From NCBI RefSeq assembly GCF_033115175.1, contig NC_084832.1, positions 9,971,342 through 10,035,341 on the forward strand: 64,000 nucleotides of DNA, in the 5' to 3' direction. Origin of the DNA: Lepus europaeus. Its lineage: Eukaryota > Chordata > Mammalia > Lagomorpha > Leporidae. The notes beneath the pieces are model-generated. The model was not told where the DNA came from, searched no databases, and saw only the letters and a program-made list of their open reading frames with translations. A program made the position numbers and the translations under genes. Every line of letters starts with the position of its first letter. Within the stretch, counting starts at the first letter, position 1. Below, piece after piece: positions 1 to 13,188 of this stretch.

Positions 1-335
1 TTAGGGGCAGGGGTTGACATAGCGATCAGGACACCACTCGGGATGCCCACATCCTTTATCAGATGCCTGGGATCAAGTCCCATCCCTGTTCCTAACCCGG
101 CTTCCTGCTAATGTGTACCCTGAGAGACAGCAGGTGATGGCTCAAGTGGGTAAGCTCCTGCCACCCACTGGGGAGGTCTGGCTCCCTGCTGGGGCCCAGC
201 CCCACCCCAGTTGTTGTGGGCACTTGGGAACAGAACCATTAAGTGGAAAATACCTCTCTTTCTCTTTCTCTCTCTCCTCTCTCTCTTTCTCTCTCTCTCT
301 TTCTCTCCTGCTTTCAAATAAACAGAATAAACATA
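1..335 (+). repeat. CSINE, older subfamily
   Basis: Diverged C-type SINE: tRNA-like head, GGGATCAAGTCCC box, body, CT-rich stretch, ending TCAAATAAACAGAATAAA. May begin before the window. Confidence 0.8.
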
Positions 336-1634
336 ATTTTTGGAAATTTAAATTCTAGAATTAAAATAAATGGATGTAAAAAATATACCAAAAAAAAATA
401 CTAATCAAGAAAAAGCTGAAACAATCTTATTAAAATCAAAGTAGCTTTCAGAATAGGAAATACTGCCAGGAATGATCAATCACAACAATAAAAGGGGGAA
501 CTCATGAAAAAGGCATAACAGTCACTTGTATGCACCTAATAACAGATCTTCAAATTACATTTTTTTAAAATCAACAAAGTTAAATGCCTTGAGAATCTAT
601 GCAAAGGACTGCAATTTCCAGCTAAAGCTTTGATCAATAAATTATGGTTAGTACTAGTCAATTTTAGCTCTTAGCAAAAAAAAAAAAAAAAAAAAACTGC
701 CCATCTCCTAGCCCAGGGACAGGCAACTGTGCCCACATTCCTGCTGCAGCTTGCAGGCAGCTTGCCAGAGCCAGGCTGGGCAAAAAGGACCATGTCCTAG
801 AAAATAAGGAGATCTATGTTCTAATTGCTGTTTGCTGCTTTGGATCTTAAAGGTCCAGAAACGGGGGGAGAGCAGCCATTCTGTATCCTGCCCACCACTG
901 TGCAAGCCCTGCCTCCTCTAGCAACTTCCAGAGACTCTAACAGGCCAGCACTTTGATGGTTTTTTTTTTTCCTATTTTTTTTTCTCTTTCTTTTCCTTTT
1001 GTAACCAGATATCTGAAGTGTAAAACATCCATAAGCAACCATACATAAGTAGAAATTTAGAAGTCACTGTGCATACCCAGGAAATGGCACAGGCTTTTTA
1101 AAAAAGATCTGAGAAACCCATAAATTTATACCTCAGGCTGATCCTCAGCAGACACCACCTACAGCAATCAGAAAACGAAAAGAAAACTCAACAAACCCGG
1201 GGGAGAGAAGAATCTGATTTCCAGAATTACAAAATTATTACATTACATTCAATGTTCAGTTTCAATTAAAAAAAAAAAAAAATCACAAGGCATTCAGACA
1301 GAGAAAAGTATGGCCCACTTAAAGGCAAACAAACAGAAACCATCTATGAGAAAAACCGGACAACACCCTTAAAACCACTGTCTTAAAGATGCTCAAAGAA
1401 ATAAAGACGCATATGTGCACAAAACAGAAATGTCAATGGACAGAGATTCCTCTCCCCCCCAAAAAAAATTCTTGAACTGAAAAATATAATAACTGAAATG
1501 AAAAATTCACTACAAGGATTCATAGGCAGATTTGAGCAAGCAGAACAAACTAGCGAATGTGAAGACTGGAGAACTGAAATTACTGAGTCTTAGAAACAGA
1601 AAAAGCTGTCAAAGAAAAGAAAAAACAGCCATTG
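336..1634 (+). repeat. Old L1M fragments
   Basis: AT-rich sequence with L1 ORF2-like text, e.g. around 362-640 (TATGCACCTAATAACAGA). A(20) at about 676 and other A runs. No open frame survives. 660-1040 is less clear. Confidence 0.55.
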
Positions 1635-1965
1635 GGGGGCTGGTGCTGTGGCATAGTGTGCTAAAGGCTTCACCTGTAATGCTGACAGCCCATATGGGCA
1701 CTGGTTCCCGCCCTGGCTGCTGGCTCTCTGCTTATGGCCCGGGAAAGCAGTGGAAGATGGCCCAAGTGCCTGATCCCCTGCACACATGTTGGAGGCTCAG
1801 AAGAAGCTCCTGGCTCCTAGCTTTGGATCAGCACAGCTCCAGCCACTGCAGCCATTTGGAGAGTGAACCAGCAAATGGAAGACCAGACCTTACTCTCATC
1901 TCTCCTTCTCTCTATAACTCTGCCTCCCAAATAAATAAAAATAAATAAAATATTGGAAAAAAAAA
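1635..1965 (+). repeat. CSINE
   Basis: Nearly full-length C-type SINE starting GGGGGGCTGGTGCTGTGGCA and ending in AAATAAATAAAAATAAATAAA and A(15). Inserted in L1M. Confidence 0.9.
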
Positions 1966-1974
1966 AAAAAAGCC

Positions 1975-3380
1975 AGTGCGACACATCAAGTAGACCAACC
2001 CAGGTGCTGTAAGTAATCAAAAAAATGATAGGCTAAAAAATTCTCCAATTGTGATGGAAGACATGAGTAAACACTTGAGAAACTCAATGTTAACTCCAAG
2101 TATAGTGAATTCAAAAAACCTACACTAAGCACATAATCAAAGTGGAGGAAGACAAAGACAAAGAGAAAAGAGATTCATCACATAAAAAGAGTCCTCAATA
2201 AGAATATCAAAAGATTCTCATTAGAAACTTTGGAGTCCAGAAATAGTAGGCTTATATAAACAAGGTGATAAAAGAAAACAAATGTCAACAAGTATCATAT
2301 TTTATGCAAATCTGTTCTTTAAAGGTGAAGGAGAAATGAAGACACACCCTGACAAACAAAAGCTGAGGGAGTTCTTTATCAGTAGACTTTCCCTCGAGAA
2401 GTAATAAAGGAGTCCTGCATGCTGAAATGAAATCACACTAGACAGTCACTCAATGACATATGAAGAAGTGAAAGTGTTAGTAAATACACGGACAATTATA
2501 AAATCTAGTATTTTTTTTAACCTTTGGTTTTCAACTAAATGTTTTGCATTTTATATGATTTAAAGATTAATAATTTTTTAAACTATTATTAGTTTAGGAA
2601 TTACAACTTTTGTTTTTAACTCCAAATTTATTTTTTATATTATTTAAGAGATTAATTCATAAAAAGTTATATATGTTTTTGGACACACAATGTATAAAGA
2701 TACAATTCTGTAACATCAGTAACTCAGAGATTAGGGATAAAGCTGTATAGGAACAATTCTTGTATGTTATTTAAATTAAACTTGTACAAATTCAAATTAG
2801 AGTGTTTTAACATTAGTATATTATCTCCATGGTAAGTACAAAGAAAATAGGTATAAGGGCTAGCAATATGGTATAGCATGTTGAGCCAATGCCTGTGACA
2901 CGGCATCTCATATGGGTACCAATTTGTGTCCCAATGCTCTACTTCTGATCCAGCTCCCTGCAAATGACCTGGGAAAAGCAGCAGAAGATGGCCCAAGTAT
3001 TTGGGCCTCTGCCACCTGCATGGAAGACCCGGATGAAGCTCCTGGCTCTTGACTTCAACTTGGTCAAGCCCTGGCTCTTACAGCCATTTGGGGAGTGAAC
3101 CAGCAGACAGAAGCTCGCTCTCTCTCTCTCTCTCTCTCTAACTCTGATTTTCAAAATAAATAAATAGATCTTTTTTTAAAAAAATGGGGCTATCAAGAGC
3201 TAAGGGGAGAGGGAATGGGGAGGTATTATTTATCAGGCATCGTATCAGTTTTGCAAGATCGTAAGGGAACTGGAAATGGATGGTGGTGACCATTATGCAA
3301 CAATATACACTCAAAAATGGTCACAATGGTAAATTTCATGTTTTCCACATTTTATCACAATAAAAAATTGTGTTAAAGAA
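1975..3380 (+). repeat. L1M 3-prime region, interrupted by a CSINE
   Basis: Diverged L1 text continues to a typical 3-prime UTR end near 3,190-3,375 (ATGGGGAGGTATTATTTATC, CACAATAAAAAATTG). A CSINE at 2857-3180 splits it. Confidence 0.65.
2857..3180 (+). repeat. CSINE
   Basis: GGGCTAGCAATATGGTATAG head, (CT)n near 3115-3140, AAATAAATAAATAG tail. Confidence 0.85.
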
Positions 3381-3544
3381 GGAAATGAAATAGAGAAAAG
3401 ACAATTCCACCATCATAATTGGAGATTTCTAACACCCCTTTCAACAACCGACAGAACAAGACACAAATTAAGAAGAAACACAGAATATGCAAGTAACACT
3501 TTCAAATACTTGGACCTAATTTACAGAATACTACAACCAATAAC

Positions 3545-3850
3545 GACAGAATGAATTATTTTAATTATTTAAATTATTTTTTAGAGGCAAGGAGGCGTTG
3601 ATCGGTTAGTTATACTCACGATGGCTAAGACTGGGACAGCCCAGAACTGGAAGCAGAGAATCAAATCCAGGTCTCCCATGTGGGTGGGTGGCAGGAACCC
3701 AACTAATTGAGCCATCACCACTGCCTTCCAGATCTGCAGTAGCAAGAGGCTGGAGTCAGGAGCCAGAGCAGTGTATGAACTCAGGTACTCCAATATGAGA
3801 CACAGGTGTCTTCACCAGAGTTTTAACCACAAGACTAACTGCTCACCTGG
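3545..3850 (-). repeat. CSINE, old
   Basis: Reverse orientation: AT-rich TTATTTTTTAGAGGCAAGG start, ends near TAACTGCTCACC. Strongly diverged. Confidence 0.7.
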
Positions 3851-4302
3851 ACATTTTTTCAATCATACATGGTACATTCAACAAGAGAGACCATAAACTG
3901 GGTCATAAACCAAGTCTCAGTAAATTTAGAAAGACTGAGATCATATTCCCTCTATCTACAATGAAATTAAATTAGAAACCCCAAATATCTGGAAATTATA
4001 TAGCATACACCTAAATATGTCTGTATCAAAATAAACTAGAAAGTAATTCCAATTAAATAAGAATATAGGTATCAAAAATTGTGGGCTGCCACTTAAGGAA
4101 AATGTTAACAGCAGTTTAGAGCACTATGCTGAAAGAAAAGTCTCAAATCTGATCTAACTTTCCATTTAAGAGGTCAGAAAATGAAGAACAAATTAAATGC
4201 AAAGTAAATAGAAAGAAGAAATTAACAGCAGAAATCAATGAAATAAAAAGCAAATAGTTGAGAAAAATAAAAAAATTGAAAGGTGGTTATTTGAAAAGAT
4301 CA

Positions 4303-4635
4303 GGGGCTAGTATTGTACCATAGCAGGTAAAGTCACTGCTTGCAATGTTGGCATCCCATTTAGGCACTGGTTTGTGTCCCGGCTGCTCCATTTCCAATCC
4401 AGCTCTCTGCTAATGGCCTGGGAAAGCAGCGGAAGATGGCTCAAGTACTTGGGCCCCTGCCACCCACATGGGAGACCTGGAAGAAGCTCCTGGCTCCTAG
4501 CTTTGGCCTGGCCCAGTCCTGGTCACAGCAGCCATCTGGGGAGTGAAACAGAGGATGGAATATCTCTCTGTATGTCTCTCCCTCTCTCTAACTCTGACTT
4601 TCAAACAAAGAAATAAAATCTTTTTAAAAAATAGA
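4303..4635 (+). repeat. CSINE
   Basis: GGGGCTAGTATTGTACCATA head through CAAAGAAATAAAATC tail; typical mid-age copy. Confidence 0.85.
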
Positions 4636-5094
4636 TGAACAAACCTGATAATCACCTACTTGGACTGATCAAGAAAAAAAAAAAAAAGAACATGTTATCA
4701 GTATTGAGAATGAAAAAGAAGTTATAAATAAAAGATTAGATAATTAGAAAGTAGATTAAAAACAACTTTATGCCCACAAATTTGACAAATGGATATCCTA
4801 AAACTTGTCATGAATTAATGGGAATCAAGCTAACTCCATAATTGTAGTTCGAGAATATCCCTCCGAAAGCTTCCAATAAACAAGAAAACTTCCCAACACA
4901 AGAAGACTTGCAAGGCGCTAACTGCAAAAACCCGAGAAAGACATTACAAAAATAATTACAGACTCATATAGACGTAAGATGAAACCTACCTCATACCCTC
5001 AAGAATTACAAACTTACATAATATTCTGTGAAACAAGTTGTTTGAAAATGAACATGCAAAAGTATGAAGATTTTATAAAATCATCAGAGAAATC

Positions 5095-5245
5095 TAGAAC
5101 TAAAATACAAATCCTATTTTACCCCTCACTAGCTATGCAACTTTGGGTTAGAGATTTTTCCTACAACTCAATTTCTTCACATATAAAATGGGGATACAAG
5201 TACATACCACATAAAATTCACATGTATTACTGTGACTTAAAAGGA
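5095..5245 (+). repeat. MIR
   Basis: MIR core text: CACTAGCTATGCAACTTTGG, then CTCAATTTCTTCACATATAA and AATGGGGATACAAGTACATA. Confidence 0.7.
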
Positions 5246-5255
5246 GACACGAAGT

Positions 5256-5905
5256 GATCAGTGATGTGTTGTAGTGAATAAAGCTGCCACCTGCATCACC
5301 AGCATTCCATATGGATGCCAGTTTGTGCCCCAGCTGCTCCACTTCTGATCCAGCTCCATGCTAATGGCTTGGGAAAAGCAGAAGATGGCCCAAGTGTCTG
5401 GGTCCCTGTTACCCACATGGGAGTACTTGATTAAGCCCCTGGCTCCTGGCTCCAGTCTGGCTCAATCCTGGATATTGTGGCCATTTGGGGAGTGAACCAG
5501 CAGATGGAAGATCTCTGTCTCTCCCACTCTCTGTAACTCTGATTTTCTTTTCTTCTTCTTTTTTTAAATTTATTTGAGAGGTAGAGTTACAGAGAGAGAG
5601 AGGGAGAGACACAGAGAAAGGCCTTCCAACTACTGGTTCACTCCCCACATGGCCACAACAGCCAGAGAGGAGTCGATCTGAAGCCAGGAGCCAGGAGCTT
5701 TTTCCAGGTCTACCACATGGGTGCATGGGCCCAGGCACTTGAGCCATCTTCGTCTGCTCTCCTAGGCCGTAAGCAGAGAGCTGGATTGGAAGAGGAGCAG
5801 TTGGGACACAATGACACCAATATTGGATGCCGGCGCCGTAGGTAGAGGCTTAGCCTACTAGGCATTAGTGCCAGCCCCCTGATTTTCAAATTAATAATTA
5901 AAAAG
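5256..5905. repeat. Plus CSINE with an inverted CSINE in its tail
   Basis: A plus CSINE (about 5256-5541) is interrupted in its tail by a complete minus CSINE (about 5542-5878, ending AGTGCCAGCCCC). The short direct repeat CTGATTTTC flanks the insertion. The pair can fold into a long hairpin. Confidence 0.85.
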
Positions 5906-7041
<1,136 letters not shown>

Positions 7042-7239
7042 CTAAGAAAAGGAAGAGAAAGCATGATCAACAATCCACTAGATACTACAAACAACTCTAA
7101 AACATGCAGCAAGTACCATTCATTTGCCTTCATTCATCGAATACTGACTTTACACTACTAGATGCTTATAGTCACAGTCCTTGGGCTATCTATCTCATTA
7201 TTTTAAAATCTGTAAACAATGTATTCGAATAACAAAAAA

Positions 7240-7730
7240 GACAAATAGCCCAATTAAAAAAACAGGTAAACTATGTTAACAGTTACCTCTCCAAGGACAA
7301 TACAGAAACACCAAAAAGCACATGAAAAGATGCTCAACATACTGGCCACCACGGAAATGCACATCAAAATCACAGTGAGATACAACCTCACACCCACTAG
7401 GACGACTATAACCGAACAAAGGGGTGGCAAGTGTTGACCGGCATTGAAGCACTGCTAGTAAATGTAACAGATCCAGGGGCTGGCACTGTGATGTAGTGGG
7501 TAAAGCCACCGCCTGCAGTGCCAGAATCCCATATGGGCATGGGTTCAAGTCCCAGCTACTCTACTTTCGATTCAGTTCTCTGCTATGACCTGGAAAGGCA
7601 GTGGAGGATGGCCCAGGTCCTTGGGCCCCTGAACCCGTGTGGGAGACCCGGAAGAAGTTCCTGGCTCTTGGCTTCGGATGGGTCCAGCTCCGGCCATTGT
7701 GGCCATTTGAGCAGTGAACCAGTGGATGGA

Positions 7731-7768
<38 letters not shown>

Positions 7769-8620
7769 CTCCTTCTCTCTCTGTGTAACTCTTTCAGAAA
7801 AATAAAATAAATCTAAAAAAAAAAAAAAAGTAAACCAGCAGATGGAAGATCTTTCTTTCTGTCTCTCCCTTTCACTGTCTGTAACTCAAATAAATAAATA
7901 AGATCTTTAAAAAAAATTTTTAAAAAGAATAAAAGAGCAAAGAGTCAGGGGAAACTAGTGCCACAGTTGTCTTCTGGCTCCTAAAAATACAGAAACTCTG
8001 TAAGATGGATCTTTGAAAAAAAAATAAATAAAAGAAATGTAACAGATCCATTCTCTTTGATAAAGAGTCCTCCATCAATCACACACAAAGTCACCATATG
8101 GTCCAGCAATTTCACTGCTAGATCTACACCAAAGAAAAACGAAAACATATATCTACACCAATATTAACAGCACCTTTATTTATGGCAGTCACAATGTGAA
8201 AACAACCCAAATGGCCATCAATTGAAGAATGGATGAATTAGTGTGTTGTAACCATACAATGGAAATATTATTTGGCAATATAAAGATGTGAAGTATTGAA
8301 TATGGATGGATCTTAGAAACATAAGGCTAAGTAAAAGAGGCCAGTCACAAAAGGACCAAACAGCATTTGATTTCATTTATATAAAATTTCAGAATGGGCA
8401 AATCTATAGAAACAAACGGCAGATTACTAGATGTCTAGGGATTGAAGCTTGGGAATGATGGAGTTTATTTTTGAGGTTATGATAATATAATATGCTATAA
8501 TTGGTGATAAATTTATAACTTTGTGAACTAATAAAAATCATTGAATTATATACTTTAATGGATGTATATTATGGTACATGAATTATGTCTCAGTAAAACT
8601 ATGTAAAAATAATGTATTAG
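7240..8620 (+). repeat. L1M 3-prime end split by a CSINE composite
   Basis: L1 ORF2-end text (CACATGAAAAGATGCTCAAC, ATGCACATCAAAATCACAG) before 7460 continues after 8050 (ACCCAAATGGCCATCAATTG, ATGGATGGATCTTAGAAACA) to a 3-prime UTR-like end. It is interrupted by 7476-8034. Confidence 0.8.
7476..8034 (+). repeat. CSINE composite with 16-bp target duplication
   Basis: A full CSINE (7476-about 7823) is followed by a second CSINE 3-prime part (7829-7910) and further A-rich sequence. The whole block is flanked by AAATGTAACAGATCCA at 7460-7475 and 8035-8050. Confidence 0.85.
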
Positions 8621-10954
8621 CAAGATAATGTCTTTAACAGATAGGAACAAAAGTTACATGATGAATAATGGTCAGATTTAAATCCATAACAACAAAAAAA
8701 CAGAATTTTCATTTTATTTTTAAAGGAGCCTTCACCTGAACAAAAACATAGATCCAAAGCAGGAGTCGCTAACTTCTGATCAGTCTCAAGAAAATTCCAG
8801 TCTAAATGGATTCCTCTGCAAAAGAAAGCACAGAAAAGTTTAAATACAGCCAAGGACACTCAAAGAAGCTGAAGATTTATTTAAACCAATAAAGTCTTTA
8901 AAGAATCAAACCATCCTGGTAACGCAGGAGACAGCCCCACGTAGGTGGCTGGACACAGCCTGCTGGTTTCTCAGGCCATGCTGGGTCATCAGTTTGACTT
9001 CTAACAGTTAATGCTTACTTTACAAAAGAAGAAATGAAAATAACTTTCACAGGTTATAGAAAATGACCACATCAAATCTACCTGACAAATACTGAATGAC
9101 AAAACCTATGACTAAGGCTACAAGAACAACAGAAGATGAGTCACTAACAGCCCCTATATTCTCCTAATCCATAAGGAGGAACGAGTCAAGGCACTGCAAG
9201 GCCTCCATGAAACTGAAGGAAACAGAACTCCACAGGGGCCGGGTAGGATTCTAGTTTCTTTACATGAAGTAAAGCTCTCTCTGCATACCTCCAGGTAGAT
9301 TCTCAGTCAATCATGAAGCTTAGAGCTGCAAGAAGGTGGGTTTGGCAGAAGCATCACCACCCAAGGATGGTTACAGCTTGAAAACATTCACCGTATTTCT
9401 GGTAGAGACACCTTGGGAGTGGGAGCAGTGGATCCCTAGACCAGAGGCATCTGTGCTTTGTCCCCCTTCTTCACATCCTGGTGTGATGCTGCCAGTGGTG
9501 GAGATACCAGGGGAAGCTCAGGGCCTGACAAGATCAGACTCCGCTTTTCTTTGAGGATTGTTTCTCTGACTCTTAGCAGACACCCTAGCACAGCGTTTTG
9601 TACTTCCTATCTGGGATCCTCAGGCCTTTCTCTAAGACCGAGTGTGCTGGACAGAGGCAGGTATGTATTTGTGGTGTGGAGGTGCCTTACGGTAGAGCGT
9701 TACTAGACATGGTTTGGCGGTGAAGGAGGGGTGGTGATTGAAATGGCCCTAATCTGAAGCATGGCTTCCACTTGGCCATAACTTCCTCCCTCAAGGTGAA
9801 TGGAGCTTTGCCTGTAGGACTGGCTCTCTGTGCAGCAATGAGGCGACTTCATGAAATATGTCCATTTAGAATAAAGACAGAATATGCTGATCAAAAACAT
9901 CACAGAGAAATCACTGCGAGTACATAAATTAGGGCTGAGCTTCCTGGAATCTAAAGGCCCTGCCAGGGCACTTCAGAATGTTCATGGAAAAACAGAACTA
10001 CAAGAGAAGGTTATTTTGGTGCAAAAAACCTTTGCAATCTGTGCATGGTTTTTTCATCATAGGCATTTCCTGAACATATTGAACTTTTTGAACACTGCTC
10101 ATATCGCATTTCATTAATGGAAAAAATGCATGACTGGTTTTGTTTGTGCTTTGGCTCTGTTTGCTTTTTAAATAATGGTCACTCAACAAAAAGGACCTCT
10201 GCTCCATTTTAGCAAAACAAAGCAAAAATCAAAAAAAAAAGGGCAGATTTTATCTTGACACTGAAAACCAGGAGTATCAAAATATGCTTTTGACTCAGTT
10301 TATGTAAATTTCTCTTTGAGAATTTGTGTAGTATTTATAGATCTTATTACATAAGCAAGTCATTGCAGGGAAAAAAATACCAAGTGTAAAAACATCATCA
10401 TCCAGAATATGACGGATCCAAAAACCCACGGTGACCCCCATAATGCTAGTGTCCATTGTCCCTTGTATCATCTGGCTCATGTCTGCAGTCTCTGCACCTA
10501 GGGGGCTTCTACCACTGGGCCCGCCGCTGGGCTTTCCTCAGACCCCAGCTTTCCTAAAGTGAACTGAGCACAGGTCATTACAGAGCCATCACCGACGCCA
10601 ATTACGTTGTAAAGAGAGCCTCAGGAAATACTAGGGATAGACCCTGGTTCCGCCCTCCACTCTGTAGCCTGCAGCTGTCATGGTTTTTCCCATCTTGGGT
10701 TCCCTTTTGTCTCTAGAACCCGTTCCCAGTTCCAGGCCCTCAGGCTGCCATCTCATATCTGACCTGTGCACAGGTACTAGAACAAGTTCACCACATACAT
10801 ATGAGCACAGCACCTCCCGGCCTGAGCGCATCAGCTCTTGGAACAAAAGGCCCGGGGCTCAGCTGCCTCATCCCACTCCCCCTTCCTCCCTCCACACTGA
10901 CTACTTGTCGGTTCTCTGAATGCAGTGCCTCCCACCCACCCTCCTCGGCTTAGT
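8621..10954. other. BIVM 5-prime intron, mostly unique sequence
   Basis: Intronic sequence without recognised exons or dense repeats. A BIVM leader exon could hide here, but nothing distinguishes one. Short open frames are unremarkable. Confidence 0.4.
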
Positions 10955-11190
10955 TAATTCCCATTCATCTTTCAAACGTCTGCTCAACTAGCACTTTCTA
11001 GAGGAAGCTCATTTCACTCTCCAAACTAGGCCAGGTACCCTGTATGCACTTGGTACCTTTCTTGCACAGGTCTCACCACGGTGTAACTTCCACGTCTGTG
11101 TGAGCGTTTATGATCGACGTCAGCCCTTCTGACTACAGAATCCCCATTTGTGAGAGCCTCAGTCAACAAATACTTTTACAGCGATCACAT
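10955..11190 (+). repeat. L2 fragment
   Basis: L2-like text: CATTCATCTTTCAAACGTCT, CTCAACTAGCACTTTCTAG with GAGGAAGC, then CCAGGTACCCTGTATGCACT. Confidence 0.6.
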
Positions 11191-12706
11191 GGCGCCAAGC
11201 ATTACGGTCAACCCTCATTCTGATGGACTGAGATCCCCCTTATCCATGTAAGTGAGGCACTGCTGTATGAAGAGTCACTAATAAGAACAAGTGCCGGCTT
11301 AACTGAATGGTTTATTCATAAAGCCACATTGCAAGTAACAAAAGTATTAATTATCGGCAAAGCCAATTTTGAGAAAATGCAATTTTTAAAGGCCGCGGAA
11401 GCAGCGATTTTTAAAAGCCACAGCAACAAACTGGGCTGCAAAATAAGCATTCCCTTGGCAAAACCGGTATTCACCGTCCAGATCCTGTCCTTTGCACATT
11501 ATATATTGGAAGCCTGCATTCTTTAGTGTGGAGTTCTCCGGAGAACTAAACATCTTTGGAAGTCCCCAGCAAAGCCTTCAATGAGACCTATGCTCTGTGA
11601 CTTACTCAGGGCACAATACGGGCCTAGGGGCGAAGAGTCCAGCCGGGCCTCCCTCCTTCCCCGACGCCCGCCAGGCCCCCTCCCCTGCTTCACACCGGAC
11701 CCCTCCCCAGGGCAGAGGCCGCCGGCTTAGGAAAGGATACCGGGACGCGACGCCCGCCTCCAGCCCAGGCTCCGGGGGAGGCCGGCCGAGGTCCGAGCGC
11801 CGGCTCCGCGGCCAGGCTAGGTGGTCGCCGAGGCGGAGGCGGGGGCGACATCGTGCAGGCCGCTGCCCGCCGCTTGGAGTGCGTGTGTGCGGGGGCGGCG
11901 CGGGCGGAGAGGCAGGCGCCCGGTTGCGCCCCCAGACCGTGGGCCTCCCCGCCCGAGCGCCCCGCGCACCTCGCCAGGGCCTGGGGTCTCCAGTCCCCCG
12001 CGCGGGCCTCGGATCGCGGGCGCCCCTGGGCTCTCCTGCCCCGCTCCCGGCCGGAAGACTGGGGTCGCCGCGAGGCGGAGCGCCGGAGGCTCCCCGCGGC
12101 CGGTGGGGCGCACAGCGGAGACCGCTCGATGCTGCTGGACTCCCAGGCCCCGCCGCACGTGGCGTGGAGACGGGGCCGGGGGTATCCCCTGGGCACTTCC
12201 AAGCCGAGCTTTGTTCGCCAAGGCACCCGCCCCTCTCCGCCTGGTGCTGCTCCTCCACCCCCTTGCGCCCCGGGAAGGTGGGCACCCAGGCAGAGGCTCC
12301 CACTAGGACGCCGACAGGCCTCGGAAAGGCGGCAGCTGCGTCCACAGCACCAAGGGCAGCGGGCCCGGGCCGTGCGCCCGCCCCGGGTACCTCGGGCCTG
12401 CGGCTCCGCACCTGGCTCACGGCTTCCAGCGCGTCGCCCGCGCCTCCGGCTGCCCTGGGGCTGGCGTCGCTGGTCCCATGGGAGCGCGCGGGGTCCGCGC
12501 CCTGGTCTGCGGTGCCCGGCGACGGGTGGTCGGGCAGCATGGGCGACACCTGCCCCGGCTCGCGTTTTATCCCTGCCTTCGGCACGTGCGACCAAAAAGA
12601 CCCCGCAGCGCAGCGGAGCCTGCAGGGCCGCGCGCCCCTCCACCGAGCATCGGCGCGATGCCTCTGTTCCCCGCGCGCGGGGGCCCGAAAAGTCAACCCA
12701 CGGAAA

Positions 12707-12725
12707 ACTACACATCCCAGGGAGC
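12707..12725 (+). promoter_or_regulatory. ZNF143/Staf-like site
   Basis: The 19-mer ACTACACATCCCAGGGAGC closely matches the ZNF143 (SBS1) consensus of the form ACTACAATTCCCAGCATGC, a motif enriched in bidirectional CpG-island promoters. It sits in the middle of the BIVM/POGLUT2 island, about 280 nt before the POGLUT2 ATG. Confidence 0.6.
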
Positions 12726-12782
12726 AGGCGCGGCGCGGACGCACGGCGCCACCCACCCGGCGCAGGCCTTGCTCAGCGCGGG

Positions 12783-12787
12783 CCAAT
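12783..12787 (+). promoter_or_regulatory. CCAAT box
   Basis: A CCAAT pentamer in the context GGGCCAATCGC lies 58 nt after the ZNF143-like site and about 220 nt before the POGLUT2 start codon. It is a plausible NF-Y site of this TATA-less promoter. Confidence 0.5.
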
Positions 12788-13006
12788 CGCCTCGCCTGGT
12801 ACCCGGGCTGCAACCCGACACGGCCTCGCCCCCGAGCGATGCCCCGGGGCGGCCGCGGACCCAGCCTGTCCGCCCTGGTCCCGGGCAAGTGGAGCCGCGC
12901 GGTGCTCGGCCGAGCGACGGGCGTCCCCCCCCTGGCCACGCGGGCGCTGCGGCCCTGACTCGCGCGTCGTTCACCCGTGGGTCCTCCTCGAGAGTCCGTC
13001 TTGTAA

Positions 13007-13188
13007 ATGTTCAGCATTTGGCTGCTTCCCTGCTGCTTTCTGGGGACGCTGCCCGCGCTGGCCGAGAGCGGCGCAGAGAGGCGACTGAGCCCGGACCAGA
13101 GCCGAGTATGGGGGCCCGGGCTAAAGGCAGAGGTCGTTCTTCCCGCCCGCTATTTCTACATCCAGGCGGTGGACGCGTCAGGGAACCC
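13007..13188 (+). CDS. POGLUT2: POGLUT2 exon 1 (coding part)
   Basis: Starts at the ATG in the CpG island and encodes the signal peptide and the start of the filamin-like domain ([20 protein letters not shown]). It ends before GTAAGTAG, leaving a codon split after two bases. Confidence 0.95.

Larger units (their letters stand above)
3381..4960 (+). repeat. L1M ORF2 fragment with two nested CSINEs
   Basis: L1 ORF2-like text (ATAATTGGAGATTTCTAACA, GAACAAGACACAAATTAAGA) restarts after the previous element. It is split by a minus CSINE at about 3545-3850 and a plus CSINE at 4303-4635. Broken beyond any open frame. Confidence 0.6.
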
